In this document: piece after piece, positions 55,232 to 64,000 of the stretch
Layout of the letters: the number at the start of each line of letters is the position of its first letter
Position numbering within the stretch: the stretch's first letter is position 1
Source: Thinopyrum elongatum
Lineage: Eukaryota; Streptophyta; Magnoliopsida; Poales; Poaceae
DNA length: 64,000 nt
Reading direction: 5' to 3'
Assembly: GCA_011799875.1 (NCBI GenBank)
Contig: CM022301.1
Location: 15,439,927 to 15,503,926 of the forward strand
Program-made: the position numbers and the translations under genes
The notes under the pieces: generated by a model
What the model saw: the letters and a program-made list of their open reading frames with translations, nothing else
The model's database searches: none
Told to the model about the DNA's origin: nothing

Positions 55232-56986
55232 TGAAGGAAATATGCCCTAGAGGCAATAATAAAGTTGTTATTTATATTTCCTTATATCATGATAAATTTT
55301 TATTATTCATGCTAGAATTGTATTAACCGGAAACTTGATACATGTGTGAATACATAGACAAAACAAAGTGTCCCTAGTATGACTCTACTTGACTAGCTCG
55401 TTAATCAAAGATGGTTAAGTTTCCTAACCATAGACATGTGTTGTCATTTGATGAACGGGATCACATCATTAGGAGAATGATGTGATGGACAAGACCCAAC
55501 CGTTAGCTTAGCATAATGATCGTTAAGTTTTATTGCTAAAGCTTTCTTCATGACTTGTACATATTCCTCTGACTATGAGATTATGCAACTCCCGAATACC
55601 GGAGGAACACCTTGTGTGCTATCAAACGTCACAACGTAACTGCGTGATTATAAAGATGCTCTACAGGTGTCTCCGAAGGTGTTTGTTGGGTTGGCATAGA
55701 TCGAGATTAGGACTTGTTACTCCGAGTATCGGAGAGGTATCTCTGAGCCCTCTCGGTAATGCACATCATATGAAGCCTTGCAAGCAATGTGACTAATGAG
55801 TTAGTTGCGGGATGATGCATTACGGAACGAGTAAAGAGACTTGCCGGTAACGAGATTGAACTAGGTATGATGATACCGACGATCGAATCTCGGGCAAGTA
55901 ACATACCGATGACAAAGGGAATAACGTATGTTGTTATGCGGTTTGACCGATAAAGATCTTCATAGAATATGTAGGAGCCAATATGAGCATCCAGGTTCCG
56001 CTATTGGTTATTGACCGGAGATGTGTCTCGGTCATGTCTACATAGTTCTCGAACCCGTAGGGTCCGCACGCTTAACGTTCGATGACGATTTGTATTATGA
56101 TTTATGTGATTTGATGACCGAAGTTTGTTCGGAGTCCCGGATGAGATCACGGACATGACGAGGTGTCTCGAAATGGTCGAGAGGTAAAGATTCATATATT
56201 GGAAGGTTACATTCGGATACCAAAATGGTTCGGGTTGATTCGGATGAGTTTCGGAGTAACGGGGGTGACCCGAACCCCTCCCCCCCCCTAGGAAGTAAAG
56301 GGCCTTAATGGGCTTTAGTGGAAAGGAGAGAAGGGCCTCAAGGGGTGGCCGCGTGCCCCCCCATGGCTGGTCCGAATTGGACTAGGAGGGGGCGGCGCCC
56401 CCCTCTTTCCTTCTCCCCTCTTCCTCCTTCCCTCCTTCTCCTAGTTGGAATAGGAAAGGGGGCGGGCCGAATCCTACCTGGACCGGGAGTCCAAGTAGGA
56501 CTCCCCCCTTTGGCGCGCCCCCCTTGGGCCAGCCTCCTCTTCCCCTCTCCTTTCAATATGTGGGAGGGGGGCACCCCAAAGGGACACCAAGCCTTCTCTT
56601 AGCCGTGTGCGGTGCCCCCCTCCATAGTTACACACCTCGGTCATATCGTCGTAGTGCTTAGGCGAAGCCCTGCACCGGTAACATCATCATCACCATCGCC
56701 ACGCCGTTGTGCTGACAGAACTCTCCCTCGTCCTCAACTGGATCAAGAGCTCGAAGGACGTCATCGTGCTGAACGTGTGCTGAACACGGAGGTGCCGTAC
56801 GTTCGGTAATTGGATCGGTTGGATCGCGAAGACGTTCGACTACATCAACCGCGTTACTAAACGCTTCCGCTTTCGGTCTACAAGGGTACGTGGACACACT
56901 CTCCCCGCTCGTTGCTATGCATCTCCTAGATAGATCTTGCGTGATCGTAGGAATTTTTTTGAAATTGCATGCTACGTTCCCCTTCA
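55232..56986 (+). repeat. 3' LTR of Copia element 3
   Basis: TGAAGG...CCTTCA, a perfect 6-bp inverted end. Preceded by AAGTGGGAGA. The TATA-like box of the 5' LTR is changed here (TTTCAATATG near 56550). Confidence 0.95.
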
Positions 56987-56991
56987 AGGAT

Positions 56992-57605
56992 GCCTTGCTC
57001 GCTTCAGACGCATGTTCTACAAGTCAAATGGTGATGAGTGGGTCGCTGGGCTAGATGTTGAGTACACCACACTCCCGGGAAAAGAGAAGAATCTAAAGGA
57101 GGAAGAGAGGAAGAAGCCTGCCGTGATCCAGGTTTGCGTTCATAACTTGTGCTTGGTCTACCACATATGCCATGCTGACGTTGAGTGCGAGGATTTTAAG
57201 AACTTCCTCGCGGGCGGCAAAGTCAAAGTCGTTACTGTAGACTTTACGAACGACAGAAGTGTCCTGAGTCGGATAGGCTTCGTTGTAGGCCAGCCCTTCG
57301 ACCTCCAGAAGAATGGGCTGGTGCCCTCCCGTCAGCCTTCAATGCTGACCCTAGCAGGAGCCAGGGTTGATCTTTCGTACGGTAAACTGACGAAACCTCC
57401 GCCCGAGTTACATCTTACATGGCAGTGGAATGTACTAGATAGAGACCACATCCAGTACGCTGCAATGGATGCCTACCTTTGTTTCAATATCTACAAGGGT
57501 TGGATGAAGAGCGAGAGCCAAGTGTGCGGTTCAAGCAAAGAAGTATCGGCCAAGAGGAAGAGGGACAAGGACGAAGTCGAGCACATGGACGAGGAGTCCG
57601 AGTAA
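56992..57605 (+). pseudogene. Werner-type 3'-5' exonuclease gene, 3' part
   Basis: Continues the frame of 48132-48237. DEDD-type exonuclease motifs: Exo I GLDVEYT (D57 and E59 of the joined frame), Exo II VTVDFTNDRSVL (about D119/D123) and Exo III YAAMDAYLCFNIY near the C-terminus. The tail KRKRDKDEVEHMDEESE is basic then acidic, a possible nuclear signal. The family removes nucleotides from 3' ends of DNA or RNA. At 239 residues it has the exonuclease domain only, with no helicase, as usual for plant WRNexo-like proteins. Many similar copies probably exist in Triticeae. The open frame here starts artificially in the LTR at 56937. Confidence 0.88.
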
Positions 57606-58155
57606 GGTGGCAGTGTCGTTGCTCATGGTGGTTCTAATGCAGTGTCTACCGGATTAGTTGCTTAGTTTAATTTCAGGGTGCTTAGTTTTATTTGAGGAGT
57701 GTGTTGTGCTTTGCCCCCAGCAGAACTATGTTATGTTCCTTCTCGTTACTTTAACTCTTCAGTACGTACATACTTGTATTTCTTACAGTTCATCTTGTAG
57801 TTGGTAGTACTACCACTCGTTTCTTCACATTATATACGTACAATATATATGGCCAACATCATATAGCCAGCAGTTGGCTATACTATTAAACACGCCCTAA
57901 GCATGCCACAAACGCAAAACACTTAAATGAGATGTGTAATTCTAAAAAAAACTTAAATGAGAGAAGTTTACCCAAAGCATGAAGGAGTTTAGTTGTCAAA
58001 GAATAAAATAGGTATGCTAATTTCTTTAATAGACTTTAGCACCCCATCTAAGCACGTACTAGCTTTTTTAATAGTACTATATGCATAATTTGGTGACGAG
58101 CGCTCTCTATATATATGTACCACCTTTTTTCTTTAATTTCATCTTGTTAGTTTTG
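57606..58155. other. 3' flank of the exonuclease gene, no gene seen
   Basis: T-rich probable 3' UTR to about 57850, then AT-rich DNA. ATAGCCAGCAGTTGGCTATA near 57865 is a grass repeat motif similar to that near 47430. Confidence 0.5.
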
Positions 58156-58320
58156 CTCCATGGCGCAATCCATCGATACTACTACTGTACAAAAGTATAC
58201 ATTTAAAAGGCTAGAGGGCGGGGCAGTCTCGCTTAGTCGGTTTCACGAGAGGCGAGGGCCTTTGTGATTTGACGGCTCATTACTGCTGGAAGGTGGGGCC
58301 TTGTGATTTGACTGCTCATA
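58156..58320 (+). repeat. Direct repeat, right copy, after the exonuclease gene
   Basis: Same order of blocks as 47067-47256: CTCCATGGCGCAATCCAT, TTTAAAAG, GAGGGCGGGGCAG, GTGATTTGACGGCT. 58321-58669 holds no supported gene. Confidence 0.7.
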
Positions 58321-58669
58321 TAAATGTTGCCAACGACCTGAGGAGGAGCAAAGAACCGTGCGGTATACTCAAGTTTTCCACTGGAGTACTAGTACGATGG
58401 AGGAGCATGAAACACGGTAGCCCAGTGCGATATGGCGATAAAAAATGATCTAATTTGCTAGTCATCGATCCCACGGTGCCGCTCATCGTTAGCATTGTTC
58501 TATTCATGCCTCGCAGAGAACGTGACACGTGCGGCGAAACACCCGAAGCAAAAGAAGAAACACAGGAGCAAAAGAAGAAGGAAGATTATCCCCCCAAAAA
58601 AAGAAGGAAGACGCACACACAAGTCTGGGGCGCTGCTCTCTACTACATGAAGGGTTGCTAGCCGCGGAG

Positions 58670-59361
58670 TCATAACTGCTTCTTCATCGCCTCCACGACC
58701 TCCATCTCCTCGCACATCTCCTCCGCCATCTTCTTCATTCTGTCCATGACGCGGGATTTCTTGACGCGAGCCTTCATCATCTGTTCCACGGCCGCATTAC
58801 GTACCTTGACAGCAGCCGGGTGCTCGATGCGGAGCTTCGCTAACTCCTCCTTCTGTTCCATGACGAGGGCATGCAGCATCTTCACCGAGGAACTACTCTT
58901 CTCATGTAGCTTCTTCCAGCCGCCGTTCTCCTCCTTTAGCAGGTCGAGCTCGTGGTGGAGCTTCGCCTTGTCCTCCTGAAGTTGCAGGATTTCGCCGGTC
59001 GCCTTCTTACCCGAGGCAATGCTCTCCTTCAGCAGCATCACCAAGCCGGCGGTCAACTCCTCCTTATTGAGCTCAGCGGGCATGTCGTCGAGGCTCTCCT
59101 TCAGCAGCTCCACCAAGCCGTCGATGAACTCCTTCTGCTTATTGAGCTGATCGGGCATGTCGTCGAGGGATAACGACTCCAGCACCGCCAGCTCGGCATG
59201 TTCGCCTCCGCGGCTAGGGCGCTCCTGGGAGCCCTCGCCTGCCCGTGAGAGATCTTTCGAGGTCTCTGTGAGGCGGCGAGCCCTCTCTTTTTTTTCGCGG
59301 CCTTGGTCTTCACTCCCTTGTGACGAGTAGTTCTCGACCTAGAGCTCTGCACACCGGCCAT
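58670..59361 (-). pseudogene. Coiled-coil protein gene, paralog of 20616-21275, with one apparent frameshift
   Basis: ATG at 59361, about 70 bp after a minus-strand TATA box, opens MAGVQSSRSRTTRH in one frame. The homologous remainder (LSRAGEGSQERPSRGG, then LDDMPDQLNKQKEF, EDKAKLHHELDLLKEE and VEQMMKARVKKSRV) is in another frame, ending at 58670. The switch is at or near a run of eight A (minus strand; T run at about 59288-59295). Joined length would be about 230 residues. Heptad coiled coil dominates. Function is unknown. Either one A was gained or lost in the genome, or the run was misread. Confidence 0.55.
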
Positions 59362-59432
59362 GGCAAGGACGGACGAACAAGAAAGACTTATGAGGAGGAA
59401 GGTAGAGTGATTTTCGGCTCGGTAGTTCCCCT

Positions 59433-59439
59433 TTTTATA
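59433..59439 (-). promoter_or_regulatory. TATA box of the minus-strand coiled-coil gene
   Basis: Minus-strand GGTTATAAAAAG about 75 bp upstream of ATG 59361, matching the layout of the paralog at 20519/20616. Confidence 0.55.
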
Positions 59440-59974
59440 ACCTAGTACTAGCGCTAGTACTAAAACCTGCATAGTGGGAACACGTTCAGGTTTGATACGT
59501 ACTAGGTGTGAGCAGGTTTGCACTTAATTATAGCATGGTAGTACTACTTTGGAATGTGATGGGAACAAGCTAAAGATTAATTGATGGTTTTGGTTTCGAG
59601 GCCCGAAACGGCTCCCGATGAGTTTCCTGGAACACAAATTTCAAGTACTACTGCTCAAATGCGGTCGCACAAGTCAGTGATTTAACTGGTCGTACATGTC
59701 AGACCAAGCCGATGTGTGTCCCTTCAGTGAGACGCGGGTGCGACCGACCGTCTGTTGGTGCGACCGACCGTAAGTATTACGCGATGGAGACTTCTGGTTG
59801 TGGCTTCGGGTGATTGTCACGACCAAGCATTCAAAAACTAGTGATAAATCAATTACCATCTTTTTCCAAATGACCAAGTATTTTCACAGGAATACAATAC
59901 ATATAGATGGAGTGATTGTCACGGTTGCAAACCGCCATGGCGCCGCAAGTTCACTGCAGCAGCAACCGAGTAGG
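59440..59974. other. Intergenic, no gene seen
   Basis: Contains two copies of GTGCGACCGACCGT (59739 and 59758) and a 12-bp direct repeat GTGATTGTCACG at 59810 and 59912. Confidence 0.5.
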
Positions 59975-60517
59975 TCACTGCATCGCTGGCGGGGAAGGAG
60001 GGCAGCTCACCTCGCCTACGATGCATGCCCAGCGGCGCCACCACAGCTGGTCCCGCAATTTGGCTTCTCCTACTGCCCATTTGAACAGTTGCACCGGCTG
60101 CTCATGCCATTCCGCAGGCATGCGCGTTCTTTCCTCCGCAGTCGACTCCATGAATATGATCTCTGCCATTAGCCCCAACTCGAAATCAACGCGACTCTGC
60201 CAGATGCTGACATCCCTCAGCATCGCTCCCCTGAGATCGACTTGCGCCTCCGCCTTGTGCTTCGCCAGGCGCAGCTCCTTCGAACTTGTCTCCAATCGAT
60301 GTGACGCTTCCTCGATCCGATTTGCCCTTACTCCCCACCACCTGAAACGCAGCCCTGGCATGTCCTCCGGCGCCACTGATCTGTGATTCCAGAGCAATGG
60401 ATCCCCTCTGAAACACATGTGGGTTTCGCTCAAAGACGGCAGTGCTGCGGGCCGCAGCGAGAGGGCAGCCCGCGGGATCCTGGGAACAAAGGTATTATCC
60501 ATGGCGGGATCCTCCAT
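59975..60517 (-). CDS. Orphan minus-strand protein, hypothetical (180 aa)
   Basis: Intact 180-codon frame from ATG 60517 (MEDPAMDNTFVPRIPRAAL). The second Met is codon 6. A weak TATA-like minus-strand CTCATATAGGG lies about 55 bp upstream. The middle is Trp/Arg-rich (GLRFRWWGVRANRIEEA), then helical (LETSSKELRLAKHKAEAQV), with FKWAVGEAKLRDQLWWRRW near the end. No signal peptide or membrane span. I do not recognise a family. The repeated ATGGCGGGATCC / ATGGCAGGATCC around the start may be a small duplication. Confidence 0.4.
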   Translation of the reverse strand: MEDPAMDNTFVPRIPRAALSLRPAALPSLSETHMCFRGDPLLWNHRSVAPEDMPGLRFRWWGVRANRIEEASHRLETSSKELRLAKHKAEAQVDLRGAMLRDVSIWQSRVDFELGLMAEIIFMESTAEERTRMPAEWHEQPVQLFKWAVGEAKLRDQLWWRRWACIVGEVSCPPSPPAMQ

Positions 60518-60676
60518 GGCAGGATCCGATGGGTGAGGCGGGGAGGCGAGCGTAGGCGCTGGGAGAGCCCTATATGAGGCTAAGATAAAGATAGTACTAC
60601 TCCACGTCCATATTTAAATACAAAGGCCGCCAACAGTAAACCAGGCAAAAATTGATCATCTTGCCTGCGTCCTGGT

Positions 60677-60890
60677 TTATTGGCCCCCTTTTTATTTTGT
60701 GCCAATTTTTGACCAAAAATTTAACTAAGAAAATGTTAATGCATGTCACCAAAAATTATATCATTGGAATCACATTTGAACATAGTTTTCGATGACATTA
60801 ATTTTCATGACATGCATAAATATTGTGTTACTTAAAATTATGGTCAAAAATTGGCACAAAATACGAAGGAGACCAATGGAAGTAGCAACC
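60677..60890. mobile_element. MITE with long inverted repeats
   Basis: The left arm contains TTTTGTGCCAATTTTTGACC; the right arm contains its reverse complement GGTCAAAAATTGGCACAAAA. The outer ends GGCCCCCTTTTTATT and ATACGAAGGAGACC pair loosely, Stowaway-like. No coding frame. 60518-60676 and 60891-61040 show nothing further. Confidence 0.75.
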
Positions 60891-61040
60891 AATGATTTAA
60901 CTACTCGCATGCACACAGTGGAGTAGTAATGTCTTTCTCAACAATTTCCTCCCTCACGTCCACTCAATTTGCATGCACTGTATTAATTGACCATCAATGA
61001 AGTGAACGACTTTACACGCGTCAAATTATCACATGGGGTG

Positions 61041-61150
61041 GATCTTCGTACAAAAATGCGTCCCACCGTGTACTCGCGTGTGCGTGCGAGGGAGTGAGTG
61101 CCTGTGTGCACATCTTCGCTTCATGCATGTACTGCCAGTGTGCGTGAGAG
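61041..61150 (+). repeat. Dispersed repeat, copy 1
   Basis: TTCGTACAAAAATGCGTCCC, CCGTGTACTCGCGTGTGCG and a GTGTGCGTGAGAGA end recur, diverged, at 61925-62035. 61151-61835 is AT-rich with no gene. It contains AAGGTACACGTGCATTGCAC near 61363, a short palindromic grass repeat motif. Confidence 0.55.
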
Positions 61151-61835
61151 AGGACGAGTACATTCTTCTGGAACCAGCACCACGTCACTGTGATCAATCC
61201 ACACAAGGAGATCGCGACAACGCCTCCACATGTGCCACGTGGCTTCATGGATGCTCCCACATCATTTTAATCATAATATATTAACTGAAAAAGGGAGAGA
61301 CACTGTGTAGCGTGTCATTGGAATTTTAATTTACATGTTTTGCACATACTGAAAGTACTAGTAAGGTACACGTGCATTGCACGCATGAGATTTGGTAACC
61401 AAATTATGAATAAATACCACATTATAGCATGTAAGTTTTGAGTCATATATGCATGATGTAGACATTCGTTTAATTCTTATAGTTCAACTCATTCAAAATC
61501 AATTAGTTTTTATAAAAAAGTTAATCTATTTTATGATTCATGGAATTGTGCGTTGTAAAGCATAAAGTAAAAATAAATAATGGCAATTCAACTAGAAAAA
61601 AAGTTTGGGCAATTATGATGCGGAAGATTCTAGAACAAATGAGAAGTACTTGTGTTTTGAGTTTTGTGTATTATGTTTAAGTTCAACCATGGAGTCTTCT
61701 AGATTGTACATGTGACAGAATCTGGTGAAATATAGATGATATCCAATCGCCAGTAGTGCTCAGATTTGCCATCTCTGCACCGTCTTATTGGCTTCATCCA
61801 ACGACCATCTTTCAATTTTATTCGCACTCAATATA

Positions 61836-61886
61836 TTGGTATAGATATAGATATAGATATAGATATAGAGGTATAGATATAGACTA
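61836..61886 (+). repeat. (ATAGAT)n microsatellite
   Basis: Repeats of ATAGAT, with one GAGGT interruption. Confidence 0.9.
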
Positions 61887-61924
61887 GTGGCACATCATCT
61901 AAAGCCTTTCTATATGCTTATTTT

Positions 61925-62035
61925 TTGTACAAGTGTGCTCCACCGTGCACCCGCGCGTTTGTATGTGGGAACGAGTGTGTGTGTGCATCTCTTCTCTTTC
62001 GCACAAGTAGTCTGTGTGTGTGAGAGATACTAAGA
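61925..62035 (+). repeat. Dispersed repeat, copy 2
   Basis: Same block order as 61041-61150: GTACAAGTGTGCTCCACCGTG, CCGCGCGTTTG, GTGTGTGTGAGAGA. The spacing between copies is about 884 bp. Confidence 0.55.
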
Positions 62036-64000
62036 TATGGTGAGCGAATACGTGTCAATGCAATTTGTGTGAAGGAGAGGTCTATATACATATATGTATG
62101 TGCATGGGGCCGGGGTGATATACGAGAAGGGAGGGGAGGGATGGACCGCGCGAGATATCGATAGAGATAGATAGAGAGAAGAGCTCTACGAGCGTATAAG
62201 CACTGGAATATGGGGAGTGGGGTGCTGGAAGATGGTGCGAGCGTACAAACCCTAAACCCTGTAACATCCCGCTTTTCGGAATGTTTAATAAAAAGTTTTC
62301 CAGAAATTAGGGCGAGAAAATTTCGTTTGTTTTATTTGTTAACAAAGCTTAAATTGGAATTTTATAATTTGGAGGATTTAATTTGATCTAATGCAAATTT
62401 AAATTTAAATTTGAGTTTTGTTCTGTTTTGTTTTTCTCCCTTCAGCATATTAAATTATGCGCGTGTGTATATTTCTTTGAAGTTTCCGAAGTCATTTGAT
62501 TTTTTTGAGTCTCTATTCCGCTTCTACTTTTTTCATAAAAGAAACTCATTTCTTTTCTCCCTCACATTATAAGTCTCTCTCTTCTTGGGTGCAGACCAAA
62601 TCTTTGTTTGTTCCTTTCAAACTGAAAGGGTCTAGCTCAATCTGTCTCCTTGCTTCTTTATTTATTTTTCTTCAAACCAAATTGGCCAAGCCCATCTTTG
62701 TTTTTTTTTTTCCTCTTTTCTCTTTCCACTTTCCCATTTGGGCCTGGCCAAACCTGCCCATCTCTCTAGCTTAGCGAGCGCACCTTCTTCTCTCCTATGT
62801 ACGTTCACGACTCACCACGTAAAGAAAAGAGAAAACTTACAGCCATATGGAAACTCCTTCTCTTAATTCCCTTTAATTGCTACCTTTCCTATTCTGAAGA
62901 TATGTAGCCTATCTTCCAGCACCAGAGCTCTAGCTCTCCATCTTCCACCTCCAGGCGCACCTACACAGAAGGCCAAAAACATTGGGTGCGTACATCTAGT
63001 GCTGCCCCTGCTTATTCGCATAACTCTTCACCGTTTCCAAATCGGTGAGTATATATACGTGTGCCTTGATCTCCTCTGTCAGTCCGATCACTTCTCCTCC
63101 CTGTTCCCTTCTTCCTCTTCCCAAGAACTCTCCATGAACTTCTGAACCTCCATGGATGCGAGGTCTCCATCCCGATGACTCCAAGCATCTCCATCCATGT
63201 CCTTGGGCAAGATGATGCTCCTCCATGCGACCGCTCCATTCAGAGAAGAAAGAACGCGATCCGTCGACCACACGCGGAGAATTCCACATGTCCGTCAACA
63301 CTATTCGTCGAGTTCATCGCTCCTTTCGGTCAAACTCGGTGAGGGTCTATCCAATTCCTCTTGCATGCCTTCTCAGTGTCACATGTAGTATCTCCTAGAC
63401 ATCATGATTCAACCTATCTATGTTGTTGGCCGCGCACGTCCAAAATCGGAGGCCATGCGATGGCATCGAGATGTCTGCGTACTTTTAGTTCCTCGGATGA
63501 TTTTGTGTTCAACATATGATTTGTTTCTCTTGCCCATAGTAACCCCATGGTGGAGTTAGATCGCTAGTTTCATTACTAGGATTTTTGTATAAATTTTGTT
63601 ATAGCCGTTCTTGCGCAAGATTGGATAAGGTTTGTTCACAGGTTAAATTTTGTTTTAATATGTTATTGTTCATATGTTTGACATATGTCTAGGAGTGCAT
63701 CCTATTGGTCTCATAATTTTTGTGTGTGACAAATGACTTATTAGGTTTATTTGTTCACCGATTATAGTTTTTGTTGTCGCAAGTAAATAATATATTTTTT
63801 TCTATTGTTATTGTCTTGTGTTAGACATGTCTATAGATTTAAATATAGTTTTATATGATTTCATTCATGCATAATTGTAGTGTGTTACGCTTTTATTTTA
63901 TATTAGTTCTTGTGATTTAGTAACACGCGTTGTAGTTGATTGGTGCACTTTTATGTTAGTATGATATTTGTATGTTCATTATATGCGTAGGAGTCGCTCC
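62036..64000. other. No supported gene; possible retroelement end from about 62260
   Basis: TGTAACATCCCGC at about 62260 is a start seen in many plant LTRs, and the following T-rich and CT-rich sequence would fit one. However, no second terminus, primer site or duplication lies in the window. Short frames at 62496-63388 have no recognisable motif. A possible splice donor CAAATCGGTGAGTA is near 63038. Confidence 0.25.

Larger units (their letters stand above)
48238..56986 (+). mobile_element. Copia LTR retrotransposon 3, nearly intact (8.75 kb)
   Basis: Both LTRs are 1755 bp. Target duplication is ACGAT (48233-48237) against AGGAT (56987-56991), one mismatch. Same family as element 1. One polyprotein frame runs from 51221 to 55198 with three nonsense changes and no frameshift. 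By eye the LTRs differ at about 15 of the first 545 positions. Inserted in sense orientation into the coding sequence of the exonuclease gene. Confidence 0.96.

Noticed and set aside
56937..56991. N-terminus of the exonuclease taken from the 222-codon frame
   Set aside because: These codons are Copia LTR sequence; the native start is at 48132.
62260..64000. A confident 5' LTR beginning TGTAACATCCC
   Set aside because: No end, primer site or target duplication within the window.

Overview
This is nuclear DNA from a grass, most likely a Triticeae species (wheat, goatgrass or barley type). The basis is nested LTR retrotransposons with Angela/BARE-like Copia LTRs, a Gypsy element with an antisense B3-like ORF, a large Sirevirus-like Copia element, a CACTA-type transposon, Stowaway-like MITEs, plant-type TATA boxes and GT-AG introns. 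Roughly two thirds or more is transposon. No bacterial genes, rRNA, CRISPR array or organellar genes were seen. Family names are from memory of motifs, not from a search.

Layout. 1-16414: 3' half of a Ty3/Gypsy element (reverse transcriptase, RNase H, integrase, antisense B3-like ORF, 3' LTR). It is interrupted by a solo LTR (231-1724, TSD CTTAT) exactly inside the RT YMDD codons, and by a full Copia element (4752-13302, TSD CATGT). 16415-18437: remnant of a B3-domain host gene with tandemly duplicated exons, cut by the Gypsy 3' LTR and carrying a MITE (17647-17817). 18438-23003: repeat-rich DNA with an ~84-bp array, a small coiled-coil gene (20616-21275) and a ~502-bp tandem repeat. 23004-about 40950: a non-autonomous CACTA-like element split by a 14.6-kb Sirevirus-like Copia element (23924-38526, TSD TAGAC). 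Downstream of pol that element holds a long sense ORF with its own TATA box and 5'-UTR intron.

40950-48131: low-density DNA with a pol III-type SINE-like sequence, a divergent pair of homologous small ORFs separated by two minisatellites, a 5'-truncated LINE with an 11-bp TSD, a small minus-strand ORF and a foldback inverted repeat. 48132-57605: a Werner-type 3'-5' exonuclease gene whose coding sequence is split by a nearly intact Copia element (48238-56986) of the same family as the first. Removing the element and one TSD copy leaves a 720-nt frame (239 residues plus stop). 57606-64000: a second coiled-coil gene (minus, paralog of 20616-21275), an orphan minus-strand ORF (59975-60517), a MITE and AT-rich repeats.

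Host genes show no operon-like cooperation. The main story is insertion history: B3 gene, then Gypsy, then solo LTR and Copia 1; CACTA, then Sirevirus-like element; exonuclease gene, then Copia 3.
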